Positions 46,240 through 57,618 of a DNA stretch of 64,000 nucleotides are shown one piece after another. Origin of the DNA: Podospora pseudocomata (Eukaryota; Ascomycota; Sordariomycetes; Sordariales; Podosporaceae). The position numbers were made by a program, and so were the translations under genes. The notes below the pieces were generated by a model. That model made no database searches, was not told the DNA's origin, and was given only the letters and a program-made list of their open reading frames with translations. How positions within the stretch are numbered: the stretch's first letter is position 1; every line of letters starts with the position of its first letter. The stretch is from contig NC_085887.1 of assembly GCF_035222375.1 (NCBI RefSeq), positions 1,897,501 to 1,961,500 on the forward strand. The letters run 5' to 3'.

Positions 46240-48081
46240 TCAAGGTGCCTTCTCGACCTTGCCATTCTTCAACGCGCCCGCATACGCCACTCCACCACCC
46301 ACAGTAGGGTTCCTCGCCAACTTATTCTCCCCATCCCTGATCAAGAACTTTGCAATCTTGATCTCCTCCGTACTCCTCTTCTTGAGATTTGGAATCCCAA
46401 AGAACTGCGCCTCAATAGCATCATACCCAATATCCATCTCAAAATACCCCCTATAATACAAATCCTGCCACTGCAACGTCGGGTTGTTCTTGATCAACAA
46501 CTTGGAAATCGGATCCGTGATCAACCTTGGCACAATCCCCGTCAACGGACTGGAGCTGCTCACCGCACTCCCCGCCAACTCAACCCCCACCGCCCCCGCC
46601 CCGGTGTTCTCATCATACCCCTCCTCCGCCTTCCAAACCATATCACTCACCCAAGCCGCATGGCTGTCCCCGCTCAGCATGACCGTGTTGTTGATCTTGT
46701 TGTCCACCAGTGTCTTGTACACCCTGTCCCTATTCGCGATGTACCCATCCCACTGATCCAGATTAAACGGCTCATCATTAAAAACTCCAATCGTCACCCT
46801 GCTGAAGATCACCTGGTTGCCCACCAACCTCCACCTGGCCTGTCGATCACTCGACTCCTGAAGCTTGGTGTAGAACCAAGCCTCTTGGTTGAACCCCATG
46901 ATCGTCCTGTTCACCCAATCAGCCTGTTCCTCCACCTCATTCTTATTCCCCCCAATAATCCCCCCCAGCGGCCCAAGAACGGTAACGTCCCGGTTGTACT
47001 GCCTCGTGTCAAGCATGATGAGATCAAACAAGTTCCCAATGGAGAAATCCCGCCAGATGCGCAAAGAGTCATCCATAGTGACCTGCCGAAGGGGCATCCA
47101 CTCAAAATACGACCTCACAGCCGCCTGCTTCCTCAACCTGAACTCCTCCCCGTCGCTGTTCTTGGAGCCGTCCTTGTAACTGTTGTCAGCGACCTCGTGG
47201 TCATCCCAGACAGGGATCCAAGGGAACTTTTGGTGAGACAAGGCAAGATCAGGATCGAGACGGTAGGAAGCTGTGCGCTTGCGGTAATCGTAGAGAGAGT
47301 AAGTCTCCCGGTCAGGAAGAGGTTTGCGGAGGTCGGTGAGGCCGGCTTTGTACTCGTAGATGTAATCGCCGAGGTGGAGGATGTAATCCGCGGAATCCTT
47401 GGCGTTGACGGCGCCGTAGGCGTTGAAGTAGCCTTCGGGGTAGTTGGAGCAGGAGTAGACTGCTAGCTTGATGTTGCGGGGGACGGTTTGGTCTTTTGTG
47501 GGGATGGTCTTTGTGCGGCCGACGACGGAGGATTTGGAGGAGTCGCAGACGTTGAAGCGGTAAAAGTAGGTTGTGAAGGGTTGGAGGTTTGTTGCTTCAA
47601 ACTAGGGGGGGTGGGTGTTAGCCCGGATCTTTTGGGATGATGGGCGTGGGAGGCGTACCTTGACTGTCCAGTCTACTTCGCTCGAGGTGTAGGCTCTGCC
47701 GCTATTTACGACATTGGTCAAGGCTTCGTCTGTGCCAATGCGGTACTCGACGCAGGCGGCGCGGCTGCTTGGGGGGGCGCCCTCATCGCCATAGATGGGC
47801 ACTACGCCCTCTGGGACGATATCTGAGGCGACGTTATCGGTTGTGGGGGAAAGTCTGGTCCAGAGAATGACTGAGTGGGCATATGGATCTCCTGACGCGA
47901 TGCCGTGGGTGAAGTTCACTTCCGCTGCTGTGTACAAAGAGCCACTCTGGCGCTTCTGAACGTGGGCAAGAGGAACAGCGAGAGAGGCGTGGCGACGAGA
48001 TGGTGAGAGGTAGGCGAGGTTGTTCTCGAATGAAGCAGAGACAACACCCGCAAGGGAGAGGGCAGCTGTGAGGCGCAACAT
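46240..48081 (-). CDS. Secreted alkaline phosphatase D (PhoD-like)
   Basis: PhoD-type enzymes are metal-dependent phosphodiesterases/monoesterases that release phosphate outside the cell. Two exons, 48081-47659 and 47601-46240 (57-nt intron), give 594 aa. The N-terminus MLRLTAALSLAGVVSA is a signal peptide. FTHGIASGDPYAHSVILWTR marks the N-terminal beta domain. Catalytic-core motifs are intact: LHLGDYIYEYK, VWDDHEVADN, NRDVTVLG preceded by LDTRQY, and MLSGDSHAAWV, which carry the Asp, Asn and His metal ligands. Several glycosylation sequons (NRT, NNT) support secretion. The C-terminus LARNPTVGGGVAYAG is typical of fungal homologues. Intact, and flanked by the two inverted tRNA-His genes. Confidence 0.93.
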
Positions 48082-48895
48082 GGTGACTGTTGACTGGACC
48101 TCTTCGATGTTTACTTTGGCCTCAGTGTCAAAGTGAAGCCATCGTCAAAAGAAGTAGACGGAGACATCCTATTTGTACTCGCAATACCTATTTCTTCCAG
48201 TAAGTGCTTATGAACAGCGAATGTAAGGGCCTTGGATGGTCGTGCATATAACCTCGGGATCATACATTGTCGCCCTTGGCATGCTGGGGTTAATATCTTC
48301 AGCAGCGTTGATCAATTCTTGTTCCTGACTGGCCATGTCGGCGAACCAGGCATGTTCCATGAAAGGACGCCCAAAATGTGGGAATGTTGAGCCGTATTAT
48401 CAGATCATGCACAAGAGTAGTGTTCCTGAGCAAGGCAGCGCACATCAGCTTTCCCTACAGGGGAATCGGACATGCAGGGCCAAGCCAATGAAGCAACCTC
48501 ATGCCTGCAACGTGCGCTGTGCTATCTGGATCGAAGCTGTCAAAAGCCCACTGTCAAATCAGCAATCAGGTATTTGAAGGCCGATCAAGGCCGCCATCTT
48601 CGGGAAGGGTCCACTAGATGTAACGCTGGGAGGCTGGTGACGTTGTAGAAAGCAGACACCCCTGCCCGCTGTAGTTGGGAAGAAGCCAATCGCTTAAAAA
48701 CGTGCTGACGGTTTCGAAGACTCCTTCCTAAAGCGCATGAGTCTTGGAGTGTACCGGCGCTGGAAACGAGATTACTGTGAATGCGGCATTTGATTTTGCT
48801 GAGTCTTTGGGGATTTGAAGAAATTCTGAAAAAGCCGAAAAGGAAAAAGTGTAAACTGAGAAGGAAGCTCTGGGTGTGGATCAGAGCAAAATATA
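48082..48895. promoter_or_regulatory. Upstream region of PhoD, no other gene
   Basis: It should include the PhoD promoter. I searched for a phosphate-response CACGTG site near the gene and saw none convincingly placed. Short open frames are unrecognised. Confidence 0.4.
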
Positions 48896-48993
48896 TGGGC
48901 GACCCCGGAATCGAACCGGGGTTTCTTCGGATCGTATGTGATATTCTTGCGAATAACCACAACGAAGCGTCCTGACCACTAGACTAGTCACCC
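48896..48993 (-). tRNA. tRNA-His (anticodon GUG), with intron, second copy
   Basis: The mature part is identical to the copy at 43982-44082, including acceptor, anticodon GUG and T-arm. The intron is three bases shorter (26 versus 29 nt), otherwise the same. The flank ATACCTCACC before the 5' end is shared as well. Confidence 0.95.
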
Positions 48994-49150
48994 GGTGAGG
49001 TATCATTTGATGGAGGGCAGATACAAAGTTTGACATCATATCGGAAGCTCCACCGCCTGCCTATTTTTGCACTACCATACTCTCTAGGTGTATCAGGAAT
49101 TCAATGATCAGAATGCTCCCTGGCTACAATTTGCATTATTCAATATTAGG

Positions 49151-50961
49151 TCAACCCCTAACAAGCTTCAACTTCCTTGCCTTCTTTGGATGATACGACA
49201 ACAAAAACTCTACCAGTTTCATATCCTCCCTTCCAAAATCAGGATGCACCTTTAAGTCATCCCACCTCCGGATCATGCTTGCCACACTGTAGTAAAGTTC
49301 GCACATGGCCAAGTTCTGACCAGTACAATTGCGCGTTCCTCGGCCAAAGGACACAAGACACTTTTCTCTGGCGTGAACGGCGTCCACATCTGGATCGGTC
49401 CAACGTGTGGGATCGAACTTGTCTGGGTCCGGAAAGATCTCAGTGTTGTGATGCATCGACCAGGCACTCATGCTAACTACTGTGCCGGGTGGAAGTGTAT
49501 ACCCGTCGAACGTGGCGCCCGAAGAAGGAACGACACGGGGTAGGTGGCCAGGTACACCTGGACTGAGTCTGTTCTGTGTCAGCGTGGCTTTCATCAACCG
49601 TTGTCACGTAGATATTGTACCTACCTTAGAGTCTCCTTGATGACCCCCGTCAAATAAGGCACCTTCTCCAGTTCAATCAAACTCATATTCTGTACAACAA
49701 AAGGGTCAGGTAGAGCCGTCTTCAGCTCTTCCCTCAACTTCCTTGCAATCTCAGGCGAGTCAAGAACCTCGTACAGCGCCCTGCAAATGGTGGCGCCTGT
49801 AGTCTCGACACCCGCTCCGGTGACATTTACCGCGTCAGCAAAGACAACAGCATCTGGAAGCTTTTGACGCGACGGCAGATCCTTTGTCGTCTCAGAAAGC
49901 TCGGGATCAATAAGCTCATGAAAGATGGTTCTCCGAGGAGGTTTGATACCAAGCGCGATATCCCTCTTGACCTCCGCGACAGATTGCTGAACAACTTGTC
50001 AATTCTGCATTAACACCCGCCATTCCCCAGAAAAGTGGCACTGGGCGACATACCTCTAGACTGTCAAACCATTTTCCAAAATGTGGATAAAGCTTCACCA
50101 TCACCCAGTCCGGAACCAGCCCAAAGACCGGTACCAGGGAAGGGAAGGTTTGGAACCAGGGGAAGAAAGTCTGAACAGCTCTAATAGCCTCCTGATATCC
50201 CTCGCCCCTTTTCTTCTGTTAGCCCAGGCTTCAGGTTCATATCCCATGGCGGACTTGCCAGTCAGCCAAATCCATATAATTCCAGGATTTCGCATAGGCA
50301 TACTCGGTGATGATATCGACCGTGAGTGCCCTCGTGGCTCTGTGCACATCAAACTCGCCACCCTTCTGACTCAGAAATTGTTCGGCCATCTTAACCAACT
50401 TCTCGGTTTTGTCTCTGACAATCTGTTCCAAGCCAAGAACGGACCTTCGGGAAAAGAATGGATTCATGCCCATTCTCCTCACCCTGTGTTCCTCATTCGG
50501 GATCATGGTCAGCATAACGGGGGTCTTGATCGGCCCCTCCATCGGTCCGTAGAAAGCAGGATCTTTGTAGAAGCCTGTCCTCAGGGAGTTCGAGTATATT
50601 GTTTCATAGTGCTCAGGTGAGGAAAGGTGAATCTCGTTGGGTGAGATACGGATAATCGGGCCTGGGTGGTTCACATTAGATGTCGTTACTTGGGGGATTG
50701 CCGAAATAACCAACCATATTGAGCGTGCCATATTTCCAAGGCATGTAGTAGCTGACCTTCCAGAATACCTTGTTGGTAGAGGATGGGAAGGTAGGAGATG
50801 GCGTTGAAAAAGGGTCCAGGAATGGAGGCGAGAGGGGAAAAGTATCGTCGGTAGACTGCTATAGACAAACAGTAAATAGCGCAAACTCCGACAAGCAATG
50901 GCCAAATCGATAGTAGAAGCGAGAATGAGAGCGCCATTGTTGTTGTAGTCGTTCTGGTCAT
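49151..50961 (-). CDS. Cytochrome P450 monooxygenase
   Basis: A microsomal fungal P450 resembling the trichodiene-oxygenase-like/CYP58-type group; substrate unknown. Five exons: 50961-50715, 50661-50255, 50215-50054, 49986-49625 and 49568-49151, giving 531 aa, a normal length. An N-terminal membrane anchor (SLLLSIWPLLVGVCAIYCLS) precedes the Pro-rich hinge. The I-helix contains GAGVETTGAT, the K-helix KETLR with Arg completed across the last intron, and the heme-binding loop is FGRGTRNCTG, all canonical. Intron 2 is only 39 nt (donor GTCCGC, acceptor CTAACAG), unusually short; it is needed to reach the conserved GEGYQEAIRAVQTFFPWF. An N-terminal start at 50937 is possible. The gene looks functional. 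Confidence 0.9.
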
Positions 50962-51965
50962 GCTTGTGAGCGTGAAAGAACGTCAAATAGGTATCAGGCG
51001 AGTAGTCCCGCATAACCTTGAGACTTGGCATGGGCGAGAAGATGAGGTTAAAGACAACTCCTCCCAATATTGAAGAAATATGTCCAGAACTATCGCTCTT
51101 AATACATCCAGTTTTAGACTGGCTTCAACAACACAAGCGAGCACGCTGCATGAGCCACCATCTCTGATCACTAAACCCACATGCCAATATAGGGAAGTAT
51201 GGTGCATCTTGTGAGTGTGTTGCAGGCCAATAATCTAGGGTCTCTGTCCCCTCGGTTTGGTGAAGTAGTGAAACACTAACACATGTGTGCTTTGTGAACA
51301 GGTGCCGAGCTAATAGCCTTATGCATGCGTGATTCAGCCCGCAGCTTGCCGTTGATCAACATTCCCATCTCACAGCGATACAACGGTTGGTGTCGCCTTT
51401 TATCGGATGTTCGGGAGTCACATCGTGGTTGTGGGGGCGGTATCTCTATCTAGAAAGGGTAAGAACTTCGTGCCGAATGTCTGGACAGAGATAAGGTGAA
51501 CACACACTTTTTATGCAGCAGCACTGATGGTTGTGTAGCCGATCATTTCCCCTCGTAAACAGATGTCAAGACTTTGATAGAGAGAAAAGGGCTGCATCGT
51601 GCACTTCGAGGGTAAGCGCTATTGAGCTGCCAAGATAAAGGGTGCTTGTTGTATCATGAAATAGTAATGTGAGTCTGTCGATCGCTTAATTCGAGGAAAG
51701 AAGAGGGCCGTCGGGGACTCAGATGATATCGCCTTCATTTTGAGTTACTTGTTGCCCGGAAGTATGTTTTACGAGTTTTGGCAAGACGGCCTTGGGGTGA
51801 CGAAGTGCAACAGCGCACCTTCCTATTGCCGCTCCAGGGCGGACTTACCAGCGATGGTGCTTGATACGATATCACGTGGATGGGGCACAGAGCCCAATGA
51901 GCAGTGCTGCCTAATCAGAAAGCGCTCGTTCCTTCCACTCATCAACATCAAATCTTTTCATCACC
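50962..51965. promoter_or_regulatory. Divergent intergenic region, P450 and HET genes
   Basis: About 1 kb between two opposed start codons. No gene or repeat is recognised. Confidence 0.4.
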
Positions 51966-54150
51966 ATGGCCCAGTATTCTACTCCCAATGTTTCTATCCC
52001 GGATTTGTGCGAATACTGTTCGAGGATCCCGTTTGATCTGCTACACGCAGATAGCCCCATCTTTCTTGGCAACAACTCAACTTGGGATATCGGCACTGCC
52101 TCACGAATTCGAACCAGCACATGTCCGGTCTGTCGACTGGTTAGCGAGCTTCTCTATCGACACGCCAAAAGGCCAGTCTACTTCAACTTCAACCCCGACT
52201 CTACACTTCTTTCCATCAAGTGGGACTATGGTCTGGACCCTGCTTTTCCTAGTCGAAGATGTTTCTTAGTTGACAGGGCCGACTCGTCCCGGCCAGGGCA
52301 TGCTCCAATTGGGCTCTGCTTTCTTGCGGCAAACCATAGGGATCATGGTCGAAGCAATTACTTGCATTATGAGCTTTCGAAAACGGTTGACATTGAACGC
52401 ACTGCCAGGTGGATCGATGAATGCTCACGCAAACATCAGTGTGTTGTCGCTCCAGCCGGGGAGTCATTTGAGCAAGCCTATCCAGGTCTTCAGTTTCTTC
52501 GCTGCATTGATGTCAAGCTCAATTGCGTGGTAGAACTGAATCACATAGTACCATATGTGGCGTTGAGCTATGTCTGGGGCTCCGTCCCCAACTTCAGGAT
52601 TACAAAGGCCAACAGGAAAGAACTCAAGTACCGTGACAGTATCAACAAGGCTTGGAATCTCATCCCGGAAACAATTCGTGATGCCATAACACTTACCCGG
52701 AAGCTCGGCCTGCGTTATCTGTGGGTTGATTCTCTATGTCTAGTTCAAAACGACCCTAGCGATCTTGAGCCAGGCATCGAGCTCATGGATCAAGTGTATG
52801 AACGGGCATGGGTTACTGTCGTCGCCGCCTCGGGCTTCGACGCCAATGCTGGGCTGCCTGGCATTGAGACGGGCAGCCGAGAGGTAGGGTGCTTGGCTCA
52901 TGAAATCAAACCAGGCATCTTCCTAGGAAAGATAACAAGCATTGACCTCTCAATGCATGAGAGTCCGCACATGACCAGAGCGTGGACGTAGGTCTTTCTT
53001 CTCTACAATACGTGAACCATACTCTGATCTTTGCTGACGCAGTCGCCGTTTTAGGCTTCAAGAGCGCATTTTATCGCGCCGAAACTTGTACTTCTTCAGA
53101 GACCAAGTTGTCTTTCGGTGTAACAGGGTCGAATATCATGAAAGGCTCAATGACAACCTCGCGCAATTTCACCAGGTGGTTCCCCGAGCCATGGATCATC
53201 TAGGGGAGTCTGCCTTCACTGCTCTACGAGTGTACGGCAGTTTGATCCGCCAATACTCAGGCCGGTCTCTCGGCAACGACGCAGATGTGCTCCGAGCCAT
53301 GGGAGGCATCATGAGGCGAGTGTCAATAAAGGTTGGATATCCCCTAGTTCAGGGCTTGCCAGTCGCGCATCTCGATATTTTTCTCCTGTTCAAGGGGAAC
53401 AATGTTACTCGACGGCCTGGGTTTCCAAGCTATTCGTGGGCTGGCTGGCGAGGGGAGGTGCGGATGATATTTTTGGAGGAGTTTGAAAGCCAGCTGAAGA
53501 TTGACGAATGGTTGGAGAGCCACAGGACTTGGATAGTCTGGTACACCACCGATAGCAGCGGGAGAACAACGTCAGTAATCGACCAAATTAACCGAACTCA
53601 CCACCGAACATTACAAGGCACCACAGATTGGAGAGCAAGCTGGCTCTACCCTAATGAACCGCGTGTTTCATTCCAACAGTTTCAATCTGGGTTGTCATTG
53701 GAGACGCTGCCGAGGCCAATCCATAACCCTAAGCCGTACCCAATTTTGAGGTTCTGGACATGGGTGTTGACACTCACAATCCAAATGACAGATGTCTTTA
53801 CCAGTGACGCTCGACTACTCGGGGCTAATGGTGAAGATTGTGGATGGATGAGTCTTGATGATTTGGGGGGTTCAGAGAGTGACATCATATTTCACGACTC
53901 TGAACCAATTGAAGTGGTTCTTCTCTCTGAGGGGTGCCCACAGAAGACATTTCGGAACGATGAAAAATACGTACTTGACACTTGGAGGCCCACAGAGGTA
54001 GAAATTTGTGACGGCCTCCATTATAATGTTATCCTGGTGAAATGGGATGGTGGAATTGCCGAGAGAAGAGGGTATGGCTGGATCAGAAAAAAAGCATTGC
54101 ATCTAGGCTTTGGTCAGGGGCCTCATTGGAAAGAGATTAACCTGGGATGA
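51966..54150 (+). CDS. HET-domain protein (heterokaryon incompatibility family)
   Basis: HET-domain proteins take part in non-self recognition and programmed cell death in filamentous ascomycetes. Two exons, 51966-52987 and 53055-54150 (67-nt intron), give 705 aa. The N-terminal 190 residues carry a short Cys-rich stretch (CEYCSRIPFDLL, STCPVCRLV), as in many HET proteins. The HET domain starts at VPYVALSYVWG (residue about 193), continues with IPETIRDAITLTRKLGLRYLWVDSLCL and QVYERAWVTVVAASG, and ends across the intron in RAWTLQERILSRR. Each core motif (Y-x-W-G, L-W-V-D, W-T-x-Q-E) is present. The C-terminal 300 residues are unassigned, with no NACHT, WD40 or ankyrin partner domain. It appears intact. 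Confidence 0.93.
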
Positions 54151-54284
54151 AGGAGGTTGAATGTGGAACCTCTTATGACTCAGCATGGGTTTGCCCTGGT
54201 GGGGACATAACTCCATCCCACACAACGAGCAAGGAAAGAGAAGTTGAGACAATTTCTCGACCATTGCAGCTACAGAACATTCCA

Positions 54285-54367
54285 GGTTCTATAGTGTAGC
54301 GGTTAGCACTTCGGATTCTGAATATCAGAGCATTCCGGCAACCCCGGTTCGAGTCCGGGTAGGACCT
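54285..54367 (+). tRNA. tRNA-Gln (anticodon CUG), with short intron
   Basis: Acceptor arms GGTTCTA and TAGGACC pair with one wobble. The D-arm AGTGTAGCGGTTAGCAC and T-arm with GGTTCGAGTCC are standard. The anticodon stem TCGGA/TCCGG closes a loop with TTCTGA, so the anticodon is CUG. An intron of 11 nt follows at the canonical site. A T8 run lies near 54383. Confidence 0.92.
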
Positions 54368-54431
54368 CATATCATCATCCATTTTTTTTGCAATTCATGT
54401 CTTTCCCATGTCTACAGCGTCACACAACCCT

Positions 54432-55913
54432 TCAATCCTTTCTCACAGTTGCTATCTTGTCCAAAAACTCTGTCCCATCCTCAGAATGCACCCAATCAAT
54501 CCACATAACCTCCATCAAGATATCCCTTACGTCAGTCCATCCCAGTTCACTCTTCTCACCTTTCATCACCTCCACAATCTCCCTTCCCTTCTCAACCAAC
54601 AGTCCTCCATCCTCCGCTGTCCCGTGGCTACCAAGCGCCGATATATACACCACAAACAAAAACCACAACCTTAGGTTTCCGCTTTGTTTTTTGGTATCCA
54701 GATTTTGAAGGCATTCTCTCGCCTGCTCCTGCAGATGAGGAAATTTGAACGGCAACCCCTTTACATGCAAAAAAGTCGTAGTGGTAAAAGCCAACATACC
54801 CACACTCAACAGTCTTTCCTCTGCCGTCATCGACAGACCGTCTTCATGACGTAAAGCCAACAACCTGTACTGCACCGAGATCAGCGTCTCAAGATACTCA
54901 GCCGCCCCGATCTTGCTGCCTATCTGCTTTGCGAGATTAGCCGCGCGAGAGAATTCCCGGAGGTCAAGGTAGACGTTCAACAGGCGAGGGTCAGTGACGA
55001 AGGACATGTCCCATGCTGGTGCCCCGGTTGGTTTGGATGAGGTGGACTGTGGTTGAGAGGATAAGTAAGGCTCCCAGGAGAACCCCTCCGAGAAAAACAG
55101 CGGCTTTACACCGGTCGACAGGGCCAGGCCAAGATCGGCTCTCAGTATCTTTGACTGCAGTTGGGGATTGTATTGAAGTGCTTTTATTCCTCCTCGGACC
55201 TCGACGATCTTGGAAAGACCTTGGAGATGTTTCCGTGCGTTGTCGTAGTCGCCGAAGAGGTCAGCCATCATGGCTAGGGTGTTCACGGTGGTGATGGTTG
55301 AATCTGAAGTTGCGAGGCAGGCGTCGAGGAGGTTCTGTCGGAGGCGGGAAATGCATGTGGTAAGGTGTTGCAGAGTAACATTGCCAAATTTTGCTGAGCG
55401 GCGCCAGTCGAAGAAGGCATTGGTTGAGAATAGGGCCGAGTGAAGGTAAGCTTGGTCATAGGTGAGGTATTCCACCCACTGACGACTGTCTGGCTGGACG
55501 CAGGTCTCGACGGGATAGGCGGATTGTTTGATGATTGTGAAGAACTGGAACATGAGTTCCTGCATGTAGGGTGCCAGCGGGGTTATGAAGGCAATGTGGC
55601 TTAGGTCATTGCCGACTCGTGGTGGAATGGGAATCGAATTGGGAGAGTAGTCTGCGACTTGGCAGTCGTTGATCCAGGAGCGAATCAGGGGTTTGTCTTT
55701 CTGACTGGCCCGCTTTCGATTCTTGCCTCGCATGACATGGCTGCGGATCTGTTTCCTGGATGCAGGGTCGATCTTGGCTGATGAGTTGACTATGAAAAGG
55801 GGGGTGTTCGAGTTGGGTGCGTGGTTTTTCCTTGCCGGCATGTTGTTGGATCGGTTCAGCGTCGCAGTATCTGTATCGACAAAAAAGATGTGACGGCTGT
55901 GTGAGACCGGCAA
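54432..55913 (-). CDS. Fungal transcription-factor-domain protein without zinc cluster
   Basis: Single exon, 493 aa from 55913 or 469 aa from the Met at 55842 (MPARKNHAPNSNTPLFIVN), which I favour because the family usually begins so. The motif NSSAKIDPASRKQIRSHVMR followed by GKNRKRASQKDK is typical of a large group of fungal proteins that share the fungal-specific transcription factor domain but lack a Zn2Cys6 cluster; no Cys cluster is visible. The middle region (QELMFQFFTII.. and ARKHLQGLSKIVEVRGGIKAL) matches that helical regulatory domain. These proteins are presumed nuclear regulators; the target is unknown. It faces the SDR gene across a 580-bp divergent promoter, so co-regulation is conceivable. 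Intact. Confidence 0.82.
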   Translation of the reverse strand: MPVSHSRHIFFVDTDTATLNRSNNMPARKNHAPNSNTPLFIVNSSAKIDPASRKQIRSHVMRGKNRKRASQKDKPLIRSWINDCQVADYSPNSIPIPPRVGNDLSHIAFITPLAPYMQELMFQFFTIIKQSAYPVETCVQPDSRQWVEYLTYDQAYLHSALFSTNAFFDWRRSAKFGNVTLQHLTTCISRLRQNLLDACLATSDSTITTVNTLAMMADLFGDYDNARKHLQGLSKIVEVRGGIKALQYNPQLQSKILRADLGLALSTGVKPLFFSEGFSWEPYLSSQPQSTSSKPTGAPAWDMSFVTDPRLLNVYLDLREFSRAANLAKQIGSKIGAAEYLETLISVQYRLLALRHEDGLSMTAEERLLSVGMLAFTTTTFLHVKGLPFKFPHLQEQARECLQNLDTKKQSGNLRLWFLFVVYISALGSHGTAEDGGLLVEKGREIVEVMKGEKSELGWTDVRDILMEVMWIDWVHSEDGTEFLDKIATVRKD

Positions 55914-56490
55914 ATTCTTGCCAAGTATGACTACGAGCAGATAGATCGAGGTGATGATTAAACTCGCAGGACAAGAGGAAGCAAGTTTGGGAACAAATAT
56001 GGAAAATGCAAAAGTCTTGGGAGCGGAAATAGCGGACGTCGAAAGGCATCCAACATGTCGTCTGTCAGCTCGAAGGATGGACCCACACGGGATTGCTTTG
56101 CCAAGACACGATTACTTTCCCCTTCGGGAAAGGTGGATCACGGAGAGGTGGGACCGGCACGGGCCCGAACGTTCGGCGCCACGGAGCTTGATTATGCCTT
56201 CCTCAACTTTGAGCGAGCTTATTCATCAGAGCTGAAACCTCGTCGGCGAGGCTAGGTAGTTTTTACAGACCAACAAGACCCGCCAAGCTTCAACTACAAT
56301 CCCAATTCGGTAAACAGTCGTCTCTGGGGTCGTCGTCGTCCTTTGTGTCTTTATTGCTTCTACAACTCAGCTCTCGTCCATCAAGACGAAAATCTCCTGT
56401 ATAAATCACCCAAAGCCCCACATTCTCAATGATTGAGTAGTCAAATCAGCGTTCTATCCCGATCGATAGTTCAAACAAAGCAACACCGCC
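55914..56490. promoter_or_regulatory. Divergent intergenic region, TF-domain gene and SDR gene
   Basis: Open frames on both strands here overlap the N-terminus of the TF-domain gene or its leader. No independent gene is supported. Confidence 0.4.
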
Positions 56491-57618
56491 ATGACGCCAT
56501 CTTCAACCTCCTCTGCATCCCTCGATCTAGGTCGCCCAACCCAGTCCGCCACCTCCATATTCATTTCCTCTCAATTCCGCACCAAGCCTCAGCGCCTTAC
56601 CCTAACAAAATCCACCTCGTTGGCAGGCAAAACAGCCCTAATCACCGGTGCAACCACCGGACTGGGCTACCATGCCGCCCACGACCTCCTATCACTCTCT
56701 CTTTCCCACCTCATCATCGCAGTCCGCAACACTGAGAAAGGAGAAGAGGTCGCCTCAGGTTTCCGTCGCAAGTTCCCTTCTGCAACCATCACATTCATGC
56801 ACCTCGAGATGTCGTCCTACCCCTCCATCCAATCCTTTACTTCCGCCCTGTCAGACAAGTTCTCAAACACCGACATCACCAAGCCCCGTCTGGACATTGC
56901 CATCCTCAACGCTGGCGTCGTTTCAGCAAACTTCAGCCTAGACCCTGTCACGGGAAACGACCGTGTCATACAAGTCAATTACCTCGGCACATTCCTCCTA
57001 GCCATCTTGTTGATACCCATCATGCGATCTGTCTCTGGCGGCAACCCAGGTAGGCTCACCATTGTCTCCTCTGGTGGTGTATATAACTCCAAACTTTCCC
57101 CACCTTCCCCCGGCGTCCCCTTTCTGTCATCGTTCAACAACCTGACGACATCCCCTTCGTCGAATGGGAAAGGAGCATACCAAGCAATGAACCACTACTT
57201 TGTATCCAAGCTCCTGGGTCAGATGTTTTTTGCCGAGCTGATCCGGAGGGGTTATCTCCCGCCCTCTGATCAACTCATCACCAACCTTGTTGATCCAGGT
57301 TTCTGCAAAGGCACCGAGTTGCAGAGGGAGGCAAGTGGTATTTTGCTTGTTGGGGCGATCAGGTTGGTCAAGGCTATTACTGCGAGGGATATCAAGGATG
57401 GGGCTTGGACGTATGTGGATGCTGTCGTCACGAAAGGAGCAGAGAGTAATGGGTGCTTTGTGATGGATTGGGAGGTTAGCCCGTTTGGATATCAGGTTTA
57501 TGAGGAAGGTCACATGTCAATCATGAAGCAACTCTTTGAGGAGACTATACACGAGTTGGAACTTGCGGGGATAAAAACTGTCCTCGAGGAATTAAGGGCC
57601 GCTCGGAAAGGGTGGTGA
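56491..57618 (+). CDS. Short-chain dehydrogenase/reductase
   Basis: NAD(P)H-dependent oxidoreductase; substrate unknown. Single exon, 375 aa. The nucleotide-binding motif TGATTGLG is at residues 52-59, NAG at about 141-143, the catalytic Ser in IVSSGG and the YxxxK pair in YFVSK (residue about 233). The extra 45 N-terminal residues contain no clear signal peptide. The form with VRNTEKGEE after the Rossmann motif and a long C-terminal helical tail is common in fungal secondary metabolism and in retinol-dehydrogenase-like SDRs. It lies near a P450, a TF-domain protein and an MFS gene, but no scaffold synthase is present. Intact. Confidence 0.9.
   Translation: MTPSSTSSASLDLGRPTQSATSIFISSQFRTKPQRLTLTKSTSLAGKTALITGATTGLGYHAAHDLLSLSLSHLIIAVRNTEKGEEVASGFRRKFPSATITFMHLEMSSYPSIQSFTSALSDKFSNTDITKPRLDIAILNAGVVSANFSLDPVTGNDRVIQVNYLGTFLLAILLIPIMRSVSGGNPGRLTIVSSGGVYNSKLSPPSPGVPFLSSFNNLTTSPSSNGKGAYQAMNHYFVSKLLGQMFFAELIRRGYLPPSDQLITNLVDPGFCKGTELQREASGILLVGAIRLVKAITARDIKDGAWTYVDAVVTKGAESNGCFVMDWEVSPFGYQVYEEGHMSIMKQLFEETIHELELAGIKTVLEELRAARKGW

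Noticed and set aside
49151-57618. Complete secondary-metabolite cluster
   Set aside because: No polyketide synthase, NRPS, terpene cyclase or DMATS gene is present in the window.
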